Shown: positions 1-7,489, numbered from the stretch's first letter. The stretch: DNA of 60,174 nt from Pseudomonadota bacterium (GCA_021795795.1 JAJYPA010000009.1:1-60174); one strand, 5' to 3'. Made by a program: numbers and translations. Notes: generated by a model from the sequence alone, not told the origin.

Positions 1-422
1 CCAGGTTTGGTATCATCCTCCGGAGCATTGTCGAACCAGCCCGAGCGGATGCCATAATCAACCAGATTGGCCAGCAGCTTCGGGGCTCCCCGATATTGCT
101 TGCTGCCCAATTTTTCAATGCGAGGATCTTCCAGGCTGTTCCACAGCCCCTTGATAAACGGGGTGCAGGTTACGGCGTCTGGCGGGGTACCGTCATACGC
201 CCCCTTCAGGAAGGTGTGCCGAATGTGGAACGCTTCATGGGCGACAAGACCCAAAAACAAGTCCTCTTGTTCCTGGGGTCCTGCCATCGGCAATACGGGC
301 AACACCACCCGTTTGCCGTCGGTGTAGGCCGTAGACGCGGATGGATCCACAGTTACGGTAACACCCAGCCGCCGGCCCAGTGCCGCAGCCGCGATGCGTA
401 ATCCTTTCATCATTGTGCTCAT
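1..422 (-). CDS. VWA/CobT-like protein, N-terminal part (truncated by window edge)
   Basis: The frame is open from the ATG at 422 to the window edge, about 140 codons, so the C-terminus is missing. The start follows an AGGAG site in the stereotyped leader. Near residue 60 the protein has HEAFHIRHT, an HExxH-like segment of the type found at the N-terminus of CobT-like VWA proteins of phages and conjugative elements. Those usually pair with a CobS-like AAA ATPase and DUF3150; a DUF3150 gene lies at 9352-10263. The family call rests on this motif and the context, because the VWA domain itself lies outside the window. Confidence 0.5.
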   Translation of the reverse strand, partial: MSTMMKGLRIAAAALGRRLGVTVTVDPSASTAYTDGKRVVLPVLPMAGPQEQEDLFLGLVAHEAFHIRHTFLKGAYDGTPPDAVTCTPFIKGLWNSLEDPRIEKLGSKQYRGAPKLLANLVDYGIRSGWFDNAPEDDTKP

Positions 423-493
423 GGTGCTTCTCCTGTCGAATGCGGCAGAGCCGCGATAATTTCCGAAGGGGAGTACCAGACAGGAATCCGCAC
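423..493 (-). promoter_or_regulatory. Stereotyped leader 1 (two-box element, hairpin, RBS)
   Basis: Read on the minus strand: CTGTCTG, 11 bases, CGGAA, then a GCGGC/GCCGC hairpin and AGGAG before the ATG at 422. It is one of 17 related leaders. A promoter role is inferred. Confidence 0.7.
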
Positions 494-507
494 ACGGCCA
501 AAAGAAA

Positions 508-534
508 AACCCCGGTGCAAAATGCACTGGGGTT
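508..534 (-). terminator. Intrinsic terminator, GGTGCA/TGCAC type
   Basis: Stem AACCCC/GGGGTT with an inner TGCA pairing, followed on the minus strand by a T-rich run. It lies just after the stop of the gene at 548-985. Confidence 0.85.
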
Positions 535-547
535 GGGGATGGTCGAG

Positions 548-985
548 CTAAAAGGCCCATTCTGGCGATTGTGCCTCTGTCTTTACAATCGCGCTGGTAA
601 TCGCTTTGTTTCGCAGGTCAACCGGATAAGTGTTATGCTCATGGGCGAGCCGGACAAGCTCTTCCACCAGACTGTCAACGTCCATTTTCCCCTCAAGATG
701 CAGCCGCAAAGTGTGCATGGTGTCCTGCCCAAGCTCATAATAAGCAGGGTTTAACGGTACGAAGTCGCAGAGATCTTCGTCGGTTTCTATGTTTTTGGCA
801 TATACGATTCTGTGCCCGGACTGGTAATCCGAGCCATTAGGGTCTTCCGCCTCAAACTGCAGATCGCCGTTATCGATAAGAGCATTCATCTTGCGCTTGA
901 CATGCTCCAGATTGAATTCCGGAACATCCATTTCGACGTTGGCATAGCTGGCCACGTCACAACCCACGCAAACCTTGATTTTCAT
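548..985 (-). CDS. Unknown protein with C-terminal EWAF tag
   Basis: This is a 145-residue acidic, soluble-looking protein of unknown function. Its start overlaps the stop of the upstream gene (ATGA), so the two are probably co-translated. The N-terminal part has a short CVGCD motif. The last residues are SPEWAF, one of the shared Trp-x-Phe endings of this array, and the stop is followed directly by a terminator. No signal peptide or membrane segment is visible. Confidence 0.85.
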   Translation of the reverse strand: MKIKVCVGCDVASYANVEMDVPEFNLEHVKRKMNALIDNGDLQFEAEDPNGSDYQSGHRIVYAKNIETDEDLCDFVPLNPAYYELGQDTMHTLRLHLEGKMDVDSLVEELVRLAHEHNTYPVDLRNKAITSAIVKTEAQSPEWAF

Positions 986-1239
986 AGTGTGTCTCCTTCA
1001 TAACGGAAAACCATGCCAGCCATCAGCGGTTCGCAGGCCTTGATATCGGCGTAGATCTCCGGGCTGGCCTGGAGGCATACCAGCCTGCCGGCGGCGTTCA
1101 TGAGGCCGACCTCTTTCCAACGGCCCGGGGTTTTCCGGTAGTCGTCTCTGGGAGAGGCGACGTTTCCAGAGGCGACGACGATGCGGCACTGGCCACCTAG
1201 ATCCGTGATGGCGGGAACGATGTAATAAATGATGGTCAT
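982..1239 (-). CDS. Unknown 85-residue protein, first gene of its unit
   Basis: I place the start at ATG 1239, seven bases after an AGGAG site in the stereotyped leader; the longer frame upstream only reads through the leader. The protein starts MTIIYYIVPAI and has no recognisable domain. Its stop overlaps the ATG of the next gene at 985 by four bases. It has no Trp-x-Phe ending. Confidence 0.75.
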   Translation of the reverse strand: MTIIYYIVPAITDLGGQCRIVVASGNVASPRDDYRKTPGRWKEVGLMNAAGRLVCLQASPEIYADIKACEPLMAGMVFRYEGDTL

Positions 1240-1312
1240 GGCGTTTCTCCTGTCGAAATGCGGTGGATGCCGCGATGAATTCCGGACAGGAATTGCAGAC
1301 AGGAATCCGGAC
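1240..1312 (-). promoter_or_regulatory. Stereotyped leader 2
   Basis: CTGTCTG, 11 bases, CGGAA, then a GCGG/CCGC hairpin with a six-base loop and AGGAG before ATG 1239 (minus strand). Confidence 0.7.
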
Positions 1313-1327
1313 GGTGCCAAAAAGAAA

Positions 1328-1353
1328 AACCCCAGGTCCGGAGACTTGGGGTT
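1328..1353 (-). terminator. Intrinsic terminator, AGGTCC type
   Basis: AACCCCA/TGGGGTT stem followed by a T run on the minus strand. Nearly the same hairpin recurs after five other units. Confidence 0.85.
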
Positions 1354-1365
1354 GGGGAGATCAGG

Positions 1366-1818
1366 TTAGAAGGCCCAAGGGGCGTTGGCTGAAATGGATT
1401 CCAGCGCTGCTTCAAGCCTGGAATGATCCGGCGGCTGATGGATGGACGGCTTGGGAATGGGCCGTAGCGGGATGATTCGCCTCTCGCTGAGCAAAGCATC
1501 GATAGCCCAACCATTGCCACCATTGACTACGAAATGGTCAAAGACCTCTAGCATAACGGCGTCCATGGCATCCACCAAGGTCGGATATACCTGGTCGTCG
1601 ATCAGGATCGAGCGATTCCAATGACTTGGGTACTCGCGACGCTTTTTCTCCAACCGCCTTCTCCCTTCGCTTGCCGCTGCGGAAGACGTGTTTCGGCTAC
1701 CCCGCCCCGTAACGCCGCCATACATGACCAGGGCGTGCGCTCCCACAACCAGCAGCACCCAGATTTTCATCTGAGGACTGTTAGGATCTTGAAGTACGTC
1801 AATCTCTGCAGTCAGCAT
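1366..1818 (-). CDS. Unknown protein with C-terminal PWAF tag
   Basis: The protein has 150 residues from ATG 1818, which overlaps the upstream stop (TAATG); an internal Met at MKIWVLL has no ribosome site. A hydrophobic stretch near residues 17-35 is followed by a basic region and ends in NAPWAF. Its size and layout (hydrophobic first strand, charged middle, proline-rich tail, Trp-x-Phe) resemble the proteins at 3991, 5402 and 5872, so it may be a distant paralogue. Function unknown. Confidence 0.8.
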   Translation of the reverse strand: MLTAEIDVLQDPNSPQMKIWVLLVVGAHALVMYGGVTGRGSRNTSSAAASEGRRRLEKKRREYPSHWNRSILIDDQVYPTLVDAMDAVMLEVFDHFVVNGGNGWAIDALLSERRIIPLRPIPKPSIHQPPDHSRLEAALESISANAPWAF

Positions 1819-2057
1819 TACGCACCCCCTGGCTCCGCGAGCGCGAACATCTTTTCTGCATAGTCGGAGTCTGCGATAAGGCTAGCGTTGTAGATCAGAA
1901 CCTCGTCTCCGTTTGGATCCTCCGTGATGTCTTCCGGCGTGTTCGTGCCTTCACAGTCATAATCCGCGATAACCACTTGCAAACCGGCGGCTTCCGCCTC
2001 CGCGTCCACATACGACGCCTGAATCAATCCTCCATCCATCGTAATCAACACTTTCAT
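1818..2057 (-). CDS. Unknown 79-residue acidic protein
   Basis: It starts at ATG 2057 after an AGGAG site in the stereotyped leader and ends in the TAATG overlap with the next gene. It is small, acidic and soluble, starting MKVLITMDGG. I recognise no family. Its position suggests co-expression with the tagged gene at 1366-1818. Confidence 0.8.
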   Translation of the reverse strand: MKVLITMDGGLIQASYVDAEAEAAGLQVVIADYDCEGTNTPEDITEDPNGDEVLIYNASLIADSDYAEKMFALAEPGGA

Positions 2058-2133
2058 GGTGCTACTCCTTTCCGTTGAGAAGGGCGATATGCCCGCGAAT
2101 TACCAGACGTGGGTAGCAGACAGAATTCCGCAC
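2058..2133 (-). promoter_or_regulatory. Stereotyped leader 3
   Basis: CTGTCTG, 11 bases, TGGTA, then a GGGC/GCCC hairpin (a different stem from leader 1, still paired) and AGGAG before ATG 2057. Confidence 0.7.
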
Positions 2134-2151
2134 GCATACCTGTCATAGAAA

Positions 2152-2177
2152 AACCCCAGGTCCGAAGACTTGGGGTT
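2152..2177 (-). terminator. Intrinsic terminator, AGGTCC type
   Basis: AACCCCA/TGGGGTT stem with a T run on the minus strand, after the stop of 2196-2459. Confidence 0.85.
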
Positions 2178-2195
2178 GGGAAGATCAGGCAAAGC

Positions 2196-2459
2196 TCACG
2201 GAGTGTCGGGTACCACAGCCCAAACATTACCGCGAGGCGTGGCGTAAAGTACCCCTATAAAACTTAAGTCATGGGGAATACGGTAGTGCTCCATCAACCC
2301 TTTTTTATACCGGATTGGCAGACTGGACAGCGTCCGTGTTTGTCCTTTACTTATTAAGAGCTGATAAAACTCTCGTTTTGTGTACGGCACGCCGTCCAGA
2401 CGAAACGCGCATGTCCTTTCCTTTTTCTCCATAGCGGCTCTTTCGGATTTGGTAGACAT
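2196..2459 (-). CDS. Unknown 87-residue basic protein
   Basis: This is the only gene in its unit. The start at 2459 follows an AGGAG site. The N-terminal half is lysine- and arginine-rich and contains the pattern FRLDGVPYTKREFYQLL, which could be a small nucleic-acid-binding or mobile-element regulatory domain, but I cannot name a family. It has no Trp-x-Phe ending. Confidence 0.75.
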   Translation of the reverse strand: MSTKSERAAMEKKERTCAFRLDGVPYTKREFYQLLISKGQTRTLSSLPIRYKKGLMEHYRIPHDLSFIGVLYATPRGNVWAVVPDTP

Positions 2460-2533
2460 CTAACTGGCTCCTATTTGCAATGCGGTGGATGCCGCGATAA
2501 ATTCCGAAGGGAGATTGCAGACAGAATTCCGCC
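2460..2533 (-). promoter_or_regulatory. Stereotyped leader 4
   Basis: CTGTCTG, 11 bases, CGGAA, GCGG/CCGC hairpin, AGGAG, ATG 2459 (minus strand). Confidence 0.7.
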
Positions 2534-2552
2534 CGCATACCTGTCATAGAAA

Positions 2553-2579
2553 AACCCCGGTGCAAAATGCACTGGGGTT
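2553..2579 (-). terminator. Intrinsic terminator, GGTGCA/TGCAC type
   Basis: Same hairpin core as at 508-534, with a T run on the minus strand, after the YqaJ gene. Confidence 0.85.
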
Positions 2580-2592
2580 GGGATGGATCAGG

Positions 2593-3522
2593 CTAAAAGG
2601 CCCATTCGACTGGTTTCGCCGTGGATTCTTCAACGGCAACCACCTTGACGGACTCGCGGATAGACCCCTCCTTGCGGTACAGTTCGCCTTCCCTGGTATC
2701 AATGCCGAGATCTTGCAGGAAGAGCTTCCAGTCAACCTGCCCCTTTGACGACGATTTTGACACTTCCACCCCGCATCCCTGGATACGCCCAAGGTCTGGC
2801 AGGTATTCCAGCAGCGCCGCTTTGACCGTGGCTTGTTCCGCGCCGAGAGCCGCCATCTGGGAATCCAGAGAACGGAACTTTGCCGCCAGCGCCGCAAAAC
2901 CGTCGGGCATCTCATCGTCGATGGCATCCTCATACAGCCGGAAATCCCGATTGGCAACGGCCTCCCAGAATCCCCGCTCAACGCGGATCAGCCCTTCGAT
3001 GTAGGCCAGATCCGGGAACACCTCGATCAGGTGCGGCTCCGGACTGATCTCTGGCCGGTACACGGCAAAGATACAGCGGGAAGCGCCGGATACCGCAAGC
3101 TGATGCTGTACTTGCGGCCAGTAATGCTCCGGAACCTGATCACTCTCCACAACGGACTGGTAACCCAGTTCGCCAGGGCACTTGACCTCCAGGATGGTTT
3201 CTCCATTTTCGGAGACACCATCAAAGGAGGTTAGCATCCATGGGTGCCGATCATGTTCGCCACACATGGGAACGAAGAACTCCCCCAGCATGTCGTTCAC
3301 GGCATCCCTGGCGTATGGCTCCAAGTCATGGCCGCGTTGCAGGATGGCCGCCTGGAACTCGTTGAGGGGTTCCCGCTCCGCTCCCAGCTTCTCCGCCCAG
3401 AGCGTGCGCGGCTTCTTGAAAGGGCTGACGCCCATGATGATCGGGGCATCAGATCCGCCCAGACCGCCTTGACGCCAATCCAGCCAGGCGTCGGTATTTT
3501 GATCCATATCGACGAGTTTCAT
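2593..3522 (-). CDS. YqaJ-family (lambda-type) DNA exonuclease
   Basis: The 309-residue protein matches the YqaJ viral recombinase family, which degrades one strand of double-stranded DNA ends so that an annealing protein can pair the other. The nuclease core is clear: GGSDA (22-26), RGHDLEPYARD (63-73, E68), SFDG (99-102, D101), LEVKCP (111-116, E112 and K114), and a Q-rich helix YWPQVQHQL (134-142). The natural partner is the ERF protein at 13689-14321. A C-terminal helical extension ends in VEWAF, the shared tag. It starts nine bases after the previous gene. Confidence 0.92.
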   Translation of the reverse strand: MKLVDMDQNTDAWLDWRQGGLGGSDAPIIMGVSPFKKPRTLWAEKLGAEREPLNEFQAAILQRGHDLEPYARDAVNDMLGEFFVPMCGEHDRHPWMLTSFDGVSENGETILEVKCPGELGYQSVVESDQVPEHYWPQVQHQLAVSGASRCIFAVYRPEISPEPHLIEVFPDLAYIEGLIRVERGFWEAVANRDFRLYEDAIDDEMPDGFAALAAKFRSLDSQMAALGAEQATVKAALLEYLPDLGRIQGCGVEVSKSSSKGQVDWKLFLQDLGIDTREGELYRKEGSIRESVKVVAVEESTAKPVEWAF

Positions 3523-3531
3523 GGTTCCTCC

Positions 3532-3852
3532 TTAGCTCGCCAGCGCAAGCATGGTTTTCATGGCTGTTCCCGTGGGTTGTTCGCGCCACGGGGTGTGCGA
3601 GACCAACACCATGTCGTTAGCCTTGAAGCCCAGGCCAATTGGATCCCCGAAAGGGTCCATTCGGTCTGGGAGCGTAATAAACACTTCACCAGGCAGCACC
3701 GGATTGGTTTCGACGGCGATGATGATGGTTGCCACCAACGTTTGGATTCCTGGGATCTTTTCGAGAAGGTGCATACCCTCCTGCAAGTCCCCAGCACGAA
3801 TTTTCTCATAGCGATGGACAAGGCCGTCGCTACCCACTTTTTCCTGAATCAT
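3532..3852 (-). CDS. Unknown 106-residue protein, upstream of YqaJ
   Basis: First gene of the unit that carries YqaJ. It starts at 3852 and has a central hydrophobic strand-rich stretch (LVATIIIAVETNP) followed by proline- and glycine-rich turns, as in a small beta protein. No known motif. Close spacing suggests an accessory role to the exonuclease, which is inference only. Confidence 0.75.
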   Translation of the reverse strand: MIQEKVGSDGLVHRYEKIRAGDLQEGMHLLEKIPGIQTLVATIIIAVETNPVLPGEVFITLPDRMDPFGDPIGLGFKANDMVLVSHTPWREQPTGTAMKTMLALAS

Positions 3853-3922
3853 GGATTTCCCCTTTCAAAATGGGCTGGTGCCCGATAATTTCCGAAGGGG
3901 AGTACCAGACAGGAATTCGCAC
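3853..3922 (-). promoter_or_regulatory. Stereotyped leader 5
   Basis: CTGTCTG, 11 bases, CGGAA, GGGC/GCCC hairpin, purine-rich RBS before ATG 3852. Confidence 0.7.
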
Positions 3923-3951
3923 AGGTCAGACGATAGCGAGACCCAAAGAAA

Positions 3952-3977
3952 AACCCCAGGTCCGGAGACTTGGGGTT
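3952..3977 (-). terminator. Intrinsic terminator, AGGTCC type
   Basis: AACCCCA/TGGGGTT stem plus T run on the minus strand. Confidence 0.85.
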
Positions 3978-3990
3978 GGGGAGGATCAGG

Positions 3991-4437
3991 CTAGAAGGCC
4001 CAGGGCGCGTTAGGTGAAGGAGATAACCTGGCAATAGCTTGTTTTTCCAAAATTCGCAAGGAAATCTCATCGGCTGGAAATATTCCATACGCGGCGTTCT
4101 GATCAAAGGATTTCAGGGTCTTGCGAACCACGCTTTCCGCTTCACTGAAATATTTCAGCGTCGCATTTCCCAGGTCGCTGGTGATCGCGCCCAACACGTC
4201 ACCATCTCTGGCCTCCGTCTCTATTCGCACGGCGGGAACGATTTGTTGCCAGCCGTTAGGGAATATGGATTCCAGTTTACCGCTTATGTAGCTGGAGACG
4301 GATGGAGAGAAGTTCATTTTTCCCTGAAAACACCCATGAATATCTCCCCAGTAATCGTGATTATATTTTGGTGTTTCATGGGAAATCAGGAGCCTCTTGA
4401 AATCACGAGACATACAGATATAGAGCACCATTATCAT
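3991..4437 (-). CDS. Unknown protein with PWAF tag, GWQQIVPAV family
   Basis: I start it at ATG 4437, which overlaps the stop of the short upstream gene (ATGA); the open frame extends far upstream but only through the leader. It has 148 residues. The central GWQQIVPAV is shared with the genes at 5402 (GWRQIVPVV) and 5872 (GLEQLIPAV), and all three continue with a similar helical segment, so they are paralogues. It ends NAPWAF. Function unknown. Confidence 0.8.
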   Translation of the reverse strand: MIMVLYICMSRDFKRLLISHETPKYNHDYWGDIHGCFQGKMNFSPSVSSYISGKLESIFPNGWQQIVPAVRIETEARDGDVLGAITSDLGNATLKYFSEAESVVRKTLKSFDQNAAYGIFPADEISLRILEKQAIARLSPSPNAPWAF

Positions 4438-4526
4438 GACAACCCCCTCCCGTCCATCTCCCGGATTGTCTCCCGTGCTTCGATCATGGCAGGGACGGAC
4501 GTGGTCAAAATCATGTCTGCGTTCAT
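4434..4526 (-). CDS. Short 30-residue upstream ORF
   Basis: The stereotyped leader places its AGGAG site in front of this ATG (4526), not in front of the downstream gene. The frame encodes a 30-residue peptide starting MNADMILTTS and its TGA overlaps the next ATG. It could be a real micro-protein or a translational coupler for the gene at 3991-4437. Confidence 0.5.
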   Translation of the reverse strand: MNADMILTTSVPAMIEARETIREMDGRGLS

Positions 4527-4599
4527 GATGCTTCTCCTTGAAAGGCGGCGAGTGCCGCGATAAATGCCGAAGGGGAGTACCAGACAGGAATTCGCTCAC
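4527..4599 (-). promoter_or_regulatory. Stereotyped leader 6
   Basis: CTGTCTG, 11 bases, CGGCA, GCGGC/GCCGC hairpin, AGGAG, ATG 4526. Confidence 0.7.
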
Positions 4600-4629
4600 G
4601 CCTGGCGTTGGCCGCCGGTCAAAAAGAAA

Positions 4630-4656
4630 AACCCCGGTGCAAGTTGCAACGGGGTT
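4630..4656 (-). terminator. Intrinsic terminator, GGTGCAAGTTGCA type
   Basis: AACCCCG/CGGGGTT stem with inner TGCA pairing and T run on the minus strand. Confidence 0.85.
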
Positions 4657-4679
4657 GGGGTGGGTCAGGGATACCAATA

Positions 4680-4919
4680 TTAGCCGCGTTTCACATCGAT
4701 GATGGCGCCATCACCATACTCCAGGGTGGCGATTTGACCGTGTTCCAACGATAGGTTGGCCCATCTCCGGATCGCATCGTCCCGGGAGAGGCGCAGCCAA
4801 CGATAGATGCCTTCCACACGGATGTATCGAGCCCGCAGGGCATCAGGCATTTCGTTGGTGTGATCGCACCAAGCGTTGACGCGGATATGCGCCATGTCTT
4901 TTTTGCTGAGCATTCCCAT
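4680..4919 (-). CDS. Unknown 79-residue protein
   Basis: Second gene of its unit, with AGGAG six bases before ATG 4919; ATG 4913 is also possible. It is a small helical charged protein with several Trp and Arg residues, starting MGMLSKKDMAH. No family recognised and no Trp-x-Phe ending. Confidence 0.7.
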   Translation of the reverse strand: MGMLSKKDMAHIRVNAWCDHTNEMPDALRARYIRVEGIYRWLRLSRDDAIRRWANLSLEHGQIATLEYGDGAIIDVKRG

Positions 4920-4928
4920 GGTTTTCTC

Positions 4929-5273
4929 CTAAAAAATTCCATTGGCGATCAATCGTGCTATCCCCTGGAGGAACTTGTCACGCGGCCCGCAAATTTTGGA
5001 TATGGCCTCAGCAAGATGAAACGTGCTGGATTTCATGCCCATATCCTCAATGGAAAATCGAAAGAGGAATGTGTCACGCCCACCGCTGGCAATAAAATCC
5101 CGATATTCGTTTTCCCACTTTTCTGATAACCCTGATCCGCTATAGACAAAAGCAACCTCGCCAGCGTGATAAACAACGTAGAATTCTTTTTTGGTGGATA
5201 CATACACAACAATTGGAACCTGCGTCCCTGGTTTTTCTAGTACGCGTATTGTGACCTCATCGTGATCGCTCAT
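4929..5273 (-). CDS. Unknown 114-residue protein ending NGIF
   Basis: First gene of the unit led by leader 7. It starts MSDHDEVTIRVLEK and looks like a small alpha-beta protein without signal peptide or membrane segment. The end is NGIF: the terminal Phe matches the tag but Trp is absent, so I do not count it as a tagged protein. The next gene starts nine bases after its stop. Confidence 0.75.
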   Translation of the reverse strand: MSDHDEVTIRVLEKPGTQVPIVVYVSTKKEFYVVYHAGEVAFVYSGSGLSEKWENEYRDFIASGGRDTFLFRFSIEDMGMKSSTFHLAEAISKICGPRDKFLQGIARLIANGIF

Positions 5274-5345
5274 AACACTGCTCCTGTCAAAAAGGGCGGA
5301 ATGCCCATGAATTACCGAGGACAGATAGCAGACAGGATTCCGGAC
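5274..5345 (-). promoter_or_regulatory. Stereotyped leader 7
   Basis: CTGTCTG, 11 bases, CGGTA, GGGC/GCCC hairpin, AGGAG, ATG 5273. Confidence 0.7.
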
Positions 5346-5363
5346 AGGTACCAGCCGAAGAAA

Positions 5364-5389
5364 AACCCCAGGTCCGGAGACTTGGGGTT
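5364..5389 (-). terminator. Intrinsic terminator, AGGTCC type
   Basis: AACCCCA/TGGGGTT stem plus T run on the minus strand, ending the three-gene unit at 5402-6771. Confidence 0.85.
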
Positions 5390-5401
5390 GGTGGGATCGG
5401 G

Positions 5402-5860
5402 TCAGAAAGCCCAGGGCTGAACGGGCCGGATCTTCGGGAGTACGATGGGCGCGGCCTGTTCAGGTATGGTATACACTCTGCGCTGGTCCAATTCTTTGGG
5501 CATGAAATTGCCGTAGATCGGAATTCCACGCTCGGCGAGCTTTTGGCGGACCAGTTGATCGGCGGTTTCGATGAATAACGGCTGATAACTTCGCAATCCA
5601 GACAGGACATGCAGAATGACGGCGTTTACATTCCCTATATCGTGCATGGTGACCACTGGAACGATCTGTCTCCAGCCAGCTTGCACCTTGGCTTCGGCCC
5701 GTTGGGAAACCGTTCCTCCGCACGGACCAAAATGGCACCCTTTGCTTCTCTCCTTTGTTCCTGCCCAGAAGATATAATTGCCACCTGAAGATTCGTAACA
5801 GCCAAAAGCCTTCTCTAGGTCAGGTAACAGCAAAAAATACAAGCTATAAATGTCTTCCAT
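5402..5860 (-). CDS. Unknown protein with PWAF tag, GWRQIVPVV family
   Basis: I choose ATG 5860 (MEDIYSLYF), preceded by AAGGAG at good spacing; a start further upstream would extend the overlap with the previous gene without a ribosome site. The 152-residue protein shares GWRQIVPVV and the following helix with 3991-4437 and 5872-6312. Several Cys and Gly residues sit in the middle (CHFGPCGG). It ends VQPWAF. Function unknown. Confidence 0.8.
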   Translation of the reverse strand: MEDIYSLYFLLLPDLEKAFGCYESSGGNYIFWAGTKERSKGCHFGPCGGTVSQRAEAKVQAGWRQIVPVVTMHDIGNVNAVILHVLSGLRSYQPLFIETADQLVRQKLAERGIPIYGNFMPKELDQRRVYTIPEQAAPIVLPKIRPVQPWAF

Positions 5861-5871
5861 GGAATCTCCTT

Positions 5872-6312
5872 TTAGAACGCCCAAGGCGCCTGCGGTTGAA
5901 TGTTGGGAATGGTGGTCTGGGTTGGCGTGAATGGTTCATGATTGATAAACTCGCCATAGACACACGGGCCCTTGGTGTATCTTCGCAGCGTATCTTCCAC
6001 CACCTGTTGCCCGGAAAACCTGGAAAGCGGGTGGGCATGCAGAAGATCAGTTACGATGCGCTTGCAGAGATCGCTCGCGCTGACGCCATCCCTGGTGTCG
6101 AGCACAACCGCTGGAATCAGTTGCTCTAGTCCGCCAGCCTTCAGGCGTCGTGATGCACGTTGATAAATATCCGTTTTGCTTTCTTTCACCTTGAAAGCAA
6201 TCTTGCCCGGCGTCAGACTGGTGTGGAATGTATTCTGTTCCGTTTCTGTTTTGTAGGCGCCCCAAACGAACCATTTGTGGAGATCACATAAAACAAAGAG
6301 TCTCATTTTCAT
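5872..6312 (-). CDS. Unknown protein with PWAF tag, GLEQLIPAV family
   Basis: The start is ATG 6312, ten bases after GAGG; an upstream TTG and a second ATG at 6306 are alternatives. It has 146 residues, starting MKMRLFVLCDLHKWF. It is the middle gene of a three-gene unit with no terminator after it, yet still ends QAPWAF. This separates the tag from the terminator. Paralogue of the genes at 3991 and 5402. Function unknown. Confidence 0.8.
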   Translation of the reverse strand: MKMRLFVLCDLHKWFVWGAYKTETEQNTFHTSLTPGKIAFKVKESKTDIYQRASRRLKAGGLEQLIPAVVLDTRDGVSASDLCKRIVTDLLHAHPLSRFSGQQVVEDTLRRYTKGPCVYGEFINHEPFTPTQTTIPNIQPQAPWAF

Positions 6313-6324
6313 GACACACAATCC

Positions 6325-6771
6325 TCAAAAGAGCCATGATGGACTTGTGGACTGCAAGCCCGCAATGGCTTTACCCAAGTTCTCGGCGGCCAAAAGACTG
6401 GCCTTATCGCCAATATTTTTCAGCAGATCATCGAAAGCGTACGGCTTCAAGTCTCCACCATCAGGGATAGACTCCACTAGCTTTCGCATCCTGGTTCCGA
6501 TTTGCTTCTCCGTGAGATCCGTGCTGATATCCCGGCTGGCACCCCGCAGGATACCGTGGTAATCGGCATCCAGCTTGTCGTTGTACAGATTGGTCACGAC
6601 GCTCGCTGGCCTTGGGTTACTGAGTATGAATGTCCTGGTCAACAAGCAACCGAACATGGCTATCATTCTGATTTCCACAGGAGCTTCCTGCTTCTCGTGC
6701 CGCCGGATATAACCAAAAAGGTTTTGCCCGGCACCGTTTCCATCCCGTAACATCACAATTTCATAAAACAT
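6325..6771 (-). CDS. Unknown protein with SWLF tag
   Basis: It starts at ATG 6771 after GAGGTG; the frame upstream reads through the leader. The protein has 148 residues, starting MFYEIVMLRDG, with a predicted mix of helices and strands and no known motif. It ends SPSWLF, a variant of the shared tag with Leu in the middle, and is followed at once by the next gene, without a terminator. Confidence 0.8.
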   Translation of the reverse strand: MFYEIVMLRDGNGAGQNLFGYIRRHEKQEAPVEIRMIAMFGCLLTRTFILSNPRPASVVTNLYNDKLDADYHGILRGASRDISTDLTEKQIGTRMRKLVESIPDGGDLKPYAFDDLLKNIGDKASLLAAENLGKAIAGLQSTSPSWLF

Positions 6772-6828
6772 GGCGCACCTCCCGTGCGAGTCAATTCCGA
6801 GAAATGGATACCAGACAGGAATCCGCAC
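6772..6828 (-). promoter_or_regulatory. Stereotyped leader 8, shortened
   Basis: CTGTCTG, here 12 bases, CGGAA, then GAGGTG before ATG 6771. The GC hairpin is missing. It is the only leader with the 12-base spacing. Confidence 0.6.
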
Positions 6829-6859
6829 GCGTTGGCGGCTTGGAGCCTGGGCGAAGAAA

Positions 6860-6885
6860 AACCCCAGGTCCGAAGACTTGGGGTT
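6860..6885 (-). terminator. Intrinsic terminator, AGGTCC type
   Basis: AACCCCA/TGGGGTT stem plus T run on the minus strand. Confidence 0.85.
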
Positions 6886-6898
6886 GGGGTGGGGTCGG

Positions 6899-7348
6899 TT
6901 AGAAGGCCCATTCTGGACCAGGAATTCTGCTCAAAGATTTGCGGTCAAAATAGCCTGCCAAGAAATCATGGGGACCATGATGCACAACATCTCCAAGCCA
7001 GCGTAGCCATTCCACCAGATGCTGGGCACCGTCCGCAGCATTTTCGGTGTCCATGAGACGTTCGCATAGCTGCTTTGCCCAGGCTTCGAGATTGAAACCG
7101 GCATCGAAATCTGGGAAAAATGCCTGGTGTGGATGGAAACCCAAGGACAGAACCTCACTGTAGAGCCGTGTATCTTCGTTCAAAACGCGCATAACGTAAT
7201 TGGCGTTTGATTTGTTGATCGATTGTGGCTTTGTGTTGATGATTTTGCCTTTCCCATGGCAATAGAACGTGACGGCTTTATTGTTCTCAAGCAATATGAC
7301 TTGACCAAAGAAGCCCCCTACGGCATGACCGACTCGTATGTGCAGCAT
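6899..7348 (-). CDS. Unknown protein with EWAF tag
   Basis: Single gene of its unit, starting at ATG 7348 after AAGGAG. It has 149 residues starting MLHIRVGHAVGG, an early hydrophobic strand, then a mostly helical acidic domain with several His and Trp. It ends GPEWAF. Its size matches the other tagged proteins although the sequence is different. Function unknown. Confidence 0.8.
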   Translation of the reverse strand: MLHIRVGHAVGGFFGQVILLENNKAVTFYCHGKGKIINTKPQSINKSNANYVMRVLNEDTRLYSEVLSLGFHPHQAFFPDFDAGFNLEAWAKQLCERLMDTENAADGAQHLVEWLRWLGDVVHHGPHDFLAGYFDRKSLSRIPGPEWAF

Positions 7349-7401
7349 AATGGTCTCCTTGATGAAAATTCCGATACGAAATGCCAGACAGGATTCCGGA
7401 C
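7349..7401 (-). promoter_or_regulatory. Stereotyped leader 9, shortened
   Basis: CTGTCTG, 11 bases, CGGAA, then AAGGAG before ATG 7348; no GC hairpin. Confidence 0.6.
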
Positions 7402-7417
7402 GGCGCCAAAAGAGAAA

Positions 7418-7444
7418 AACCCCGGTGCAAGTTGCATCGGGGTT
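7418..7444 (-). terminator. Intrinsic terminator, GGTGCAAGTTGCA type
   Basis: AACCCCG/CGGGGTT stem with inner TGCA pairing and T run; it ends the unit interrupted by the TnpB element. Confidence 0.85.
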
Positions 7445-7489
7445 GAGGGGGCATGGGTTCATGCACCTATTCTGGAATTCTGGTCGCCA

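Noticed and set aside
1240..1320. Extended N-termini such as FLSAIPVRN on several open frames
   Set aside because: They are translations of the repeated leader; the AGGAG site always points to a later start codon.
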